Program-made: the position numbers and the translations under genes | Assembly (NCBI GenBank): GCA_028565635.1 | Contig: JAOXYB010048280.1 | Coordinates: forward strand, 1 to 25,190 | Direction: 5' to 3' | Length of the DNA: 25,190 nucleotides | Source: Phoronis ovalis | Lineage: Eukaryota > Phoronida > Phoronidae | The notes under the pieces: generated by a model | Seen by the model: only the letters and a program-made list of their open reading frames with translations | Database searches by the model: none | Told to the model about the DNA's origin: nothing | Part shown: piece by piece, positions 19,394-25,190 of the stretch | How the letters are laid out: each line of letters begins with the position of its first letter | Numbering within the stretch: position 1 is the stretch's first letter

Positions 19394-20771
19394 ACAAGCT
19401 ATTGCATGGTTCAACAATATGACCTGTTATTATAAGCAAACAAATAATTGTATCAACATTAACATGAATATCTTGCTTCTGAAGAACATCAGCCAAACAT
19501 AGGCATTATTACTAGAATTTGGCAGCAAGGGCTAGGCCTCAGGCAACAGCAGCATAACACGTACAACAGTTTAAACTATCAATAAGTCACAAATTGGTCA
19601 ACTATAAGTTTTTCTTTCTTTTTAATCAATACATTTTAAGCGGCGTAATTTCTGTATTCCCCCAAATCATCACAGATCTTCTTTCTTGCTGCAACAACTA
19701 AGTCTTAGTATAGACTCTTCTCATGCATGGCTGTTCCCCCCTTAATATTACATGTGCAAACCAAGCATACATTCAATAGGAATTATAACAAACTTATCAA
19801 AATTAAAATTAGTTATTATGTTTAGAATTTTTTCCTTTTGATATGATATATACTATAGTATAATACATGTACTCAAAAGGTTCTTTTTCTAAAATTTTGT
19901 TTCCTGATTTTTTAAAGTCAGATAAACCTTCATTTATAGTGTAATTGATTGGTAGTTTGCACCTTTATAAACAGGAAGAAGAGGGTAAATCAATTGATGG
20001 AATAGCTGTGAGAAGACAGTAGTTAAGTCATTTAGTGGAACAGGTATATTTTCTGCTTATCTAATGCATAATCAACCCTTTAGTAATTATATGTTTATGA
20101 TCTAAAATTTTTAATAACCATCCTGTTACAGACACTGTACACATATGCATTACATTACTGTATATTTTTGTTTTTATAATGAAGTATATTTTTATAATGA
20201 AATGTATTTTGCTGCAGTATTTTATACTCATTCCACTGTGTCCAAATTCATACGACATGCAATCAGCTTAGATTTGCAGCATAAATATTATTAAAATTTT
20301 GCTGAGTTCCATATTTCGTACAGTACAATTAGAATGGAACACCATATGTAATGAAAAACGTATGGAAGCTGTGCAACATAATTAACAAGTGTAACCAAAA
20401 TTAACATTCTATACAAGATGTCATAAAAACAACAGGTAATATTAATTTTTAAAACAATGTTTCTCTCTTTCTATGACTCAAGTATTATCTTTATGAAATA
20501 ACATACAAACTCATTTTTCACCACCATAAGCATTCAATTGCACAAGTTAGACAATATCTAGCCTGCACAAACAAATAACAAAGTACAGTCTTTGTGGTCC
20601 TAATGGAATCATACAATATATTTTAGAAACCCATGAGAACCTTCCATCTTCTTACACACAAACATGAGAGCAGCCACTAGTAACAGAACATAATCCTCAA
20701 ATGAAATTCCACCTATAAGCAGATGATTTGGCACACTTTTGATTACAAGTTTTTATGACAGATGATGATAA

Positions 20772-20989
20772 TCACACGAACATTTCATCGTCATCCTCAG
20801 AATGTGTAAAGTCCCGATAATTGAAAGTATTTGCTATAAATTCTTCTCCTTCTACAAACTGGCTGTTTTGTTCACCACCCATTGCACCTGGAGGTTCCAT
20901 ATCACCAATATCACTATCTCCAATGCATTTTTGTTTCCTTAGAAGTGTTGTTCTGTTCTTGTTTGCATGTCTGAGATCGGAGGATGCAA
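20772..20989 (-). CDS. MYO9: Myosin IX-like terminal coding exon
   Basis: Acceptor attgctacag|TTGCATCC; it completes a Val codon and encodes 71 residues ending in TGA at 20772. A basic patch (LRHANKNRTTLLRKQK) is followed by an acidic end (SEDDDEMFV). The open frame continues above 20989 to 21065, but that part is intron. Confidence 0.8.
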
Positions 20990-23900
20990 CTGTAGCAATA
21001 AGAACATTATAGAACAACGTGCTAAAATTTAACTCTTCAAGTACAATGTCAATCAATAAAAACAATCAAATACAGGCTTCATAGGAAAGTAATTGCTGCT
21101 CTAAACAGGAAACAAAACATTCAAATTATTGATGCAGCCAGTAAATTAATTGTAAAACATGAATAATGCGAAAAGGAAACTACAAATTACAAATTAAACA
21201 GAACATCCAAGGAATGCAGGTACTGCAGGGAAGCTATGCTACAGGGTGCTGTTATATAGGACAGGCAGGGGAATTATAGATGTACAAAATTACAAATACT
21301 GAAGGTACCTAACACCGATTTCAAAAATTCTCATTACCATAGTGGAAACAAAAGTGTTAGTGGAAACAAAAGTGTTCCATCATATTTTTTTATTTTCCTT
21401 ATCTAAAGACTACAAAATGCATCATTCACAAAATGAACTCGTGATAGACAAGCAAATACCATTTCCAAAGTACATTACCTTTACTTAGCAAATGTTCTCT
21501 TTCATCTCAATTGTCAGTCACCTGGCAGTGCAGCACAGTTATTTTTATATTTACTGATGATGAATCAAGGACATGCAAGCTAAACTATAGTAGAACTGTT
21601 ATTTATATGGGCGCGGGTGCTAAGCAGTTGTCACTAAAATAGCCGTGGACAAAAGAAGGGCAACTAAATGTAATTAAACATAATGCATGGTGGAGCCCTC
21701 TATACAGCACTCTACAGCAATAGCTTACCATATCTCCTACAATTCCAGGCTATACCAGGGTCATGCATGCTTACCAGGCATGTCAAAGGTCATCGGGTCA
21801 TCAAGTAAGGGATCATCAAGGTCATCTAAAGAATCTGCAGAACTTTCGAGATCAAGATCATCATTACTGTCTAGCATGTCTTCATCAGAGGAAGCGTGGC
21901 GATATTCCAAAACTGGAAGCTGGTATGTCAGGACTTCCCTGGAAAAAAAAGTACTGTTTATCTTAACATGAAAATACACAAAAATAACGTTTAATTTTAA
22001 AATGCATTAAAGTTTTCATTGTGCTTAATGTTGAGTGTGGTTTTATCAAGTCAGGGCAAATACAGAACACAGTGTGCTTTGATTTGAACTGAACACAGGT
22101 ATCACATTCATATTTACTTTTCTTGCTGTAAACTTTTAATATGTTCTGCGAGGGCTTTCTCTTCCTCTTGTGCGACTCTGATATCTAGTTCTTCATCTTC
22201 TTTAATAACTACAGAATGTCTAATCTCCACTGAGGTAATACTGGCTGTCTACAAACAAAACATAGGAAACATTTAACATTCAAGAAATGTCAGTTTGTAG
22301 TTCTGATTCAGTTTAGTATGTTCATCTGGCAATGTATCATATTGAAAACAAGGTTAATTATCCGCATAACAAAATTCATGTTAACAATGACTACCTTGTT
22401 CTGTTATGTAGTGGCACAGTAATATTTTATTTTACAAACTTTGTTAATTTCCAATTTCACCTGGATAACAATTTAATTGATGAGTTAAACACTTTGGTAT
22501 TTTTGAACTACATGCCATCAAGAATCTATAGAATAAATAAGTATATCCTTATGAGGTTCACTTCTGTCAAGCTGTTTTCTATCCATTCCATTGACTTCCC
22601 ACATGCAAATGCATATACAACACACACACTTAAATTGTTAGATGTTTGGAACAAATGGAACAATTGTTAAATATGTATCTTGAGAACAGCACAGTATTTG
22701 CAGCATGCAAAAAAACATTTGCTCATGCTTAACACAATCATGTAATTAGCATAAGCAGTAAGCCTAGCTGTGCAACCTTATTTTCACTTCTCTGTAATGA
22801 ATGTGGGTGAAGACGAATGCAGTTTAATGTGAGATATTGGAAAGATGTTCATGCTATTGGTATTGGGAGCATTGATGGCAAGGAATGTGACAGATACATG
22901 TACATAAGCAGGACTAATGTTTTCTTAATTGGAAGTTTTACTCATACATAACCATGTTTTTGTTTTTTCTAGAAATCTGTAGCATAGTAAATGGGAACAT
23001 AAAAAGGCGCATGAAATTGGTTTCTCAAACAAAGGAAGCATACAAGTGAAGTGAGTACAAGCAGAAGAGCGATGTTTAATGTACCCGTGGAACTTCAGGC
23101 AAAGAAGCACTGCGAATAATAGGAGGCTTAGCCTGAAAAAAGGATTAGAAACAAACTGTTACAAGTGATTTCAAAACAACTCAGCACAAAAAAAAATGTA
23201 TCAAAGAAAAGGAAATCATATAGGAGTTGTAGTTACATTATTAATAAAATTAAATCAGTGCCAAATCTTTTACTTTAAAACCACAATAGCAGTGTAGAAT
23301 CAGGAAACAACTTTGAATTCAAGAGGAAAATAGAATAAAATCAGCTTTTAAAACTCAAATGCATCTAGTCTCCTCATTTACCATTAGGCCAGACCAAAAA
23401 GAAACCTTGTTTAATGGGCATGTCCGCTTTGGCGTTTTCATATTTATTATTTTTTCTAATAAATCTCGTTTAACGGGTACAACCAATTTATAGAAAAATT
23501 ATTATGTATTTTTTCACTTTTAACACTTAAAAAAGCAAACCCGTTAGACTTTTTTCAATAAAATCAAAAAAAACAGCCCTACCTACTCAGTTTTTGAAGA
23601 CTTTCACCCGTTAAACAACTTCTCTTTTTGGTGTGGCCATATGTACATACAGTACAAGTATTAGGTAACCAATTGCAGTCACCATCTGTACTGCACTGTA
23701 TATGTCCAATATACATTGTAGATCCAATAAGTGTATTAATTAGCATTTTCCCCTCTTTTTTGTCTCTGGGCAGCCATGGGAATATTTCTATTGGAAGTGG
23801 GTACAATTTCAAACAAAGTGAAAAATTTGCAATTAGAAAATGTCATCTTTTGTCAAAAATTACTGGAATTCTTTCCAAACAGAGAAATGACTCATTTTTT

Positions 23901-25086
23901 TTCATATTTCCTGCTAATTCAACCTGTTACTCTCCAGTCAAGGAGAAAAAAGCTTATTGATTGATCCTGCACAAACAGTTAACAGCAGGCATGAGGCATG
24001 ATTATCTTTATTTGTGACTGCACAGAATTTTCCATGAATAGTTACAGTATTTACTAAGACAAACTTGAGATGGATGGGAAAATCAATGGTATTCTTATGC
24101 CATATGGAATATCACATCAGACAGAAATGGAGACAGAAGCAAATTGTGTTTTAAAAGACAGTACAAATGCCATATTTATCTGGAAAGCTGGAAATTATTG
24201 TAATATCTTTGAGAAAAGAATTTATATATATGTATGTATTCCGATTGAAGTTTATTTAATGAAACATACACATACTAACTATGTATCCGAAATGTATCTG
24301 AAAGCACACGCTTGTCCATCAGATACTGAATGATGCATGTTATGAAATAGCTATGAGCATATTGAATAGGTTATGCTACATAAGTCCGGCACCTTCCACA
24401 AAAATACTACATGTGTGCCGCAAAGAGTTGATGGCTTCTGTGAAAATGTCTGCATTCAATCATATAACACAACAAATATCAGTGGAAATAGAGGAAACAT
24501 GACAAACATCTCTTTTTTGTTTGCATCAGTGGGATTCATGCTACATCACCAAGATTTTTCGTAGCTAATACTGAATTTGCATAGCGTGTACAAATATTAG
24601 AATACCATAGCCATTGTCTTACCTTAGAAGCCCTCATGCTAGCTCTCACTGCAGAAAGACGATCGGTAGCCGACGCTGTAGCCGTTTCTAATGAATCGAT
24701 ATCAGCGAGAGTGTTGTTGATTTTTCGCAACTGTTCCTGAATTACATACTCTATAACACTGAAAGAACAAACGCTGAATAACTAAAATCTACTCAATTAC
24801 AGAACTACAATGCCGATGGTTTATAAATAAAAATCAAATATTTTTATATAAAAAAGATTATGTTGCCTATGTCATACTTGAAACCAAATTTCACTAAAAT
24901 TTCAAATTATCAAACTTTTGGTAACATCCATCTAAAGGCCAATGTTACACTTACGCAGTGTGTTTATCCACGTTCATTAAACTCTCTTGTGCTGTTTGTT
25001 GCTTGCTCGTCTTGAGTAAACATGGTCCAAATATCACAGCTAAGTTGTGCGGTGACATTTTGTTACGTTCTTTATTAAGAGCAACT
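20772..25086 (-). CDS. MYO9: Unconventional myosin IX-like gene, C-terminal part (end of RhoGAP domain plus tail), partial
   Basis: Six joined exons (25086-24955, 24758-24623, 23132-23085, 22248-22118, 21938-21775, 20989-20772) give 275 residues with consistent phases and a stop; the 5' part, including the motor, lies beyond the window. The first exon carries a RhoGAP signature, NKERNKMSPHNLAVIFGPCL. The second continues the last GAP helix (VIEYVIQEQLRKINNTLADI) and DSLETATASATDRLSAVRAS, matching the myosin-IX segment where MRKYKVKMEEISQLEAAE is followed by a RRLS-type stretch. The LTYQLPVLEYRHASSDEDML block matches the ITYRLPEL...SDEENLDSE motif of vertebrate MYO9. Myosin IX is a single-headed processive actin motor whose tail inactivates RhoA. 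The tail beyond is acidic and likely disordered, ending EDDDEMFV. Identification to myosin IX, rather than another RhoGAP, rests mainly on these two tail blocks. Confidence 0.82.
20990..21774 (-). other. Myosin IX-like last intron (785 bp)
   Basis: Bounded by gtaagc and attgctacag. It contains a two-copy 18-bp tandem repeat at 21341-21376. No other feature recognised. Confidence 0.8.
21341..21376 (+). repeat. Tandem duplication, 18 bp x 2, exact
   Basis: The unit agtggaaacaaaagtgtt occurs twice in direct succession inside the last myosin-IX-like intron. Confidence 0.85.
21775..21938 (-). CDS. MYO9: Myosin IX-like exon: conserved YxLP/SDE acidic block
   Basis: Acceptor ttttttttccag|GGAAGTCC, donor ATGCCTG|gtaagc; 164 nt. 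It encodes EVLTYQLPVLEYRHASSDED followed by a very Asp/Ser-rich stretch (MLDSNDDLDLESSADSLDDL, DDPLLDDPMTFDMP). The first twenty residues carry the best match to the myosin-IX tail. Confidence 0.85.
22118..22248 (-). CDS. MYO9: Myosin IX-like exon: charged helical tail segment
   Basis: Acceptor tttgtttgtag|ACAGCC, donor GAAAA|gtaaat; 131 nt. It encodes TASITSVEIRHSVVIKEDEE then LDIRVAQEEEKALAEHIKSL and QQE, a likely coiled coil, in the same place as the charged IQSIKEEKED region of vertebrate MYO9. Confidence 0.82.
22249..23084 (-). other. Myosin IX-like intron (836 bp)
   Basis: Between the micro-exon and the charged-helix exon. The plus-strand open frame 22332-22670 has no domain, signal peptide or splice context and is taken as chance. 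Confidence 0.75.
23085..23132 (-). CDS. MYO9: Myosin IX-like micro-exon, 16 codons
   Basis: Acceptor tccttttttcag|GCTAAGCC, donor CCACGG|gtacat; 48 nt, phase 0 at both ends, encoding AKPPIIRSASLPEVPR. Because it can be skipped without shifting the frame, it may be an alternative cassette. RSAS is a possible basic-directed kinase site. It was placed by splice sites and frame rather than homology, so it is less certain than its neighbours. Confidence 0.6.
23133..24622 (-). other. Myosin IX-like intron (1.5 kb) with inverted-repeat element
   Basis: Between the GAP-helix exon and the micro-exon. It holds the element at 23387-23638. Plus-strand open frames within it (23628-23960, 24070-24333, 24373-24564) show no recognisable domain and are antisense to the intron. 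Confidence 0.75.
23387..23638. mobile_element. 252-bp MITE-like element with ~31-40 bp imperfect TIRs
   Basis: The left end GGCCAGACCAAAAAGAAACC continuing ttgtttaa matches the reverse complement of the right end, GGCCACACCAAAAAGAGAAG continuing ttgtttaa, with only a few mismatches over about 30 bases; similarity extends to a shared gggt/gggc block. A TA lies directly before the left end (23385-23386) and one base past the right end (23640-23641), compatible with a TA target duplication as in Tc1/mariner-type MITEs. The interior is AT-rich and noncoding. Confidence 0.7.
24623..24758 (-). CDS. MYO9: Myosin IX-like exon: last GAP helix and coiled segment
   Basis: Acceptor gttctttcag|TGTTATAG, donor TCTAAG|gtaaga; it completes an Ala codon and encodes 45 residues from VIEYVIQEQL to RASMRASK, with heptad-like spacing of hydrophobics. 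Confidence 0.88.
24955..25086 (-). CDS. MYO9: Myosin IX-like exon: RhoGAP C-terminal half
   Basis: Acceptor ttattttgtag|AGTTGC, donor CACTGC|gtaagt; 132 nt, entering with one base and leaving two. It encodes VALNKERNKMSPHNLAVIFG, PCLLKTSKQQ and the QESLMNVDKHT end. N-K-M-x3-N-L-A-x-(I/V)-F-x-P is the conserved RhoGAP helix. Confidence 0.9.
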
Positions 25087-25113
25087 CTACAAAATAAACA
25101 TGCACATTTAAAG

Positions 25114-25190
25114 ATTACCAGTAATGAACAAAGAACAGATCAACAACTTCATATTACCAGTAATGAACAAAGAACAGATCAACAACTTCA
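25114..25190 (+). repeat. 39-bp tandem repeat (about 2 copies, cut by window end)
   Basis: The unit attaccagtaatgaacaaag continuing aacagatcaacaacttcat begins at 25114 and again at 25153, with no mismatch over the 77 visible bases. It lies in the intron upstream of the RhoGAP exon, starting only 27 bases from the acceptor, and may run on beyond the window. Confidence 0.9.

Larger units (their letters stand above)
16994..20771. other. Noncoding DNA: TEX264-like 5' flank and myosin-IX-like 3' UTR
   Basis: The lower part should contain the 5' noncoding exon and promoter of the TEX264-like gene, but neither could be placed. It holds a 14-bp palindrome (17420-17433), an 11-bp-stem inverted repeat (17749-17779) and a CTCF-like motif (18695-18705). 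The upper part, below 20772, should be the 3' UTR of the myosin-IX-like gene; the first AATAAA on the minus strand I noticed is at 19388-19393. No further exon was recognised. Confidence 0.6.

Noticed and set aside
22332-22670. 112-residue plus-strand open frame
   Set aside because: Antisense to a myosin-IX-like intron, low-complexity hydrophobic/Asn-rich, no family resemblance.
23628-23960. 110-residue plus-strand open frame
   Set aside because: Starts at the edge of the MITE-like element and runs antisense through an intron; no domain.
1-25190. CRISPR arrays, bacterial operons, rRNA or viral genes
   Set aside because: No regularly spaced array, no prokaryotic gene structure and no recognisable viral or rRNA sequence was seen; the genes are spliced animal genes.

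Overview
This is an AT-rich, intron-bearing animal nuclear window. Gene content (spliced K2P channel, TEX264-like and myosin-IX-like genes), short exons with GT-AG borders, and repeat style (AGGTCA-type inverted motifs, G-run-ended foldback elements, T-rich agcgagc repeats) fit a lophotrochozoan, most likely a bivalve mollusc. Species cannot be fixed from the sequence alone. Nothing bacterial, viral or CRISPR-like was seen.

Layout. (1) At 1-300 lies the end of a dispersed repeat. (2) At 392-649 (+) a small intact secreted-peptide precursor has a signal peptide and one amidation/dibasic site (KIGKR); it reads as a pigment-dispersing-factor/cerebrin-like neuropeptide candidate. (3) About 3.7 kb of AT-rich noncoding DNA follows. 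(4) At 10989 down to 4513 (-) is a complete four-exon two-pore-domain potassium channel of 400 residues, with all splice phases consistent and both selectivity filters intact (TIGYG, TIGFG). Its third intron carries a 385-bp element with perfect 17-bp terminal inverted repeats. (5) 11.0-14.3 kb is intergenic, ending in a long imperfect foldback at 13969-14513 that lies in the expected 3' UTR of the next gene. (6) At 16962 down to 14603 (-) is a four-coding-exon TEX264-like gene of 204 residues (membrane anchor plus GyrI-like domain). It stops soon after the conserved domain, so the C-terminal tail that carries the LC3-interacting motif in vertebrates is not encoded here. Its first coding intron holds a cluster of repeats. 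(7) About 3.8 kb of noncoding DNA covers the presumed TEX264 promoter/5' exon and the 3' UTR of the last gene. (8) From 25086 down to 20772 (-) are the last six coding exons of a myosin-IX-like gene (the end of its RhoGAP domain plus an acidic tail). One intron of it contains a 252-bp inverted-repeat element, and the window ends in a 39-bp tandem repeat.

The three minus-strand genes are separate transcription units without an evident joint pathway: a membrane K+ leak channel, an ER-phagy-type membrane protein and an actin motor with Rho-GTPase-activating activity. The plus-strand peptide precursor is a fourth unit. The observations most worth follow-up are the neuropeptide candidate, the tail-less TEX264, the transcribed foldback, and the G-run-ended elements with internal short repeats. 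I found no clear new multi-gene system.
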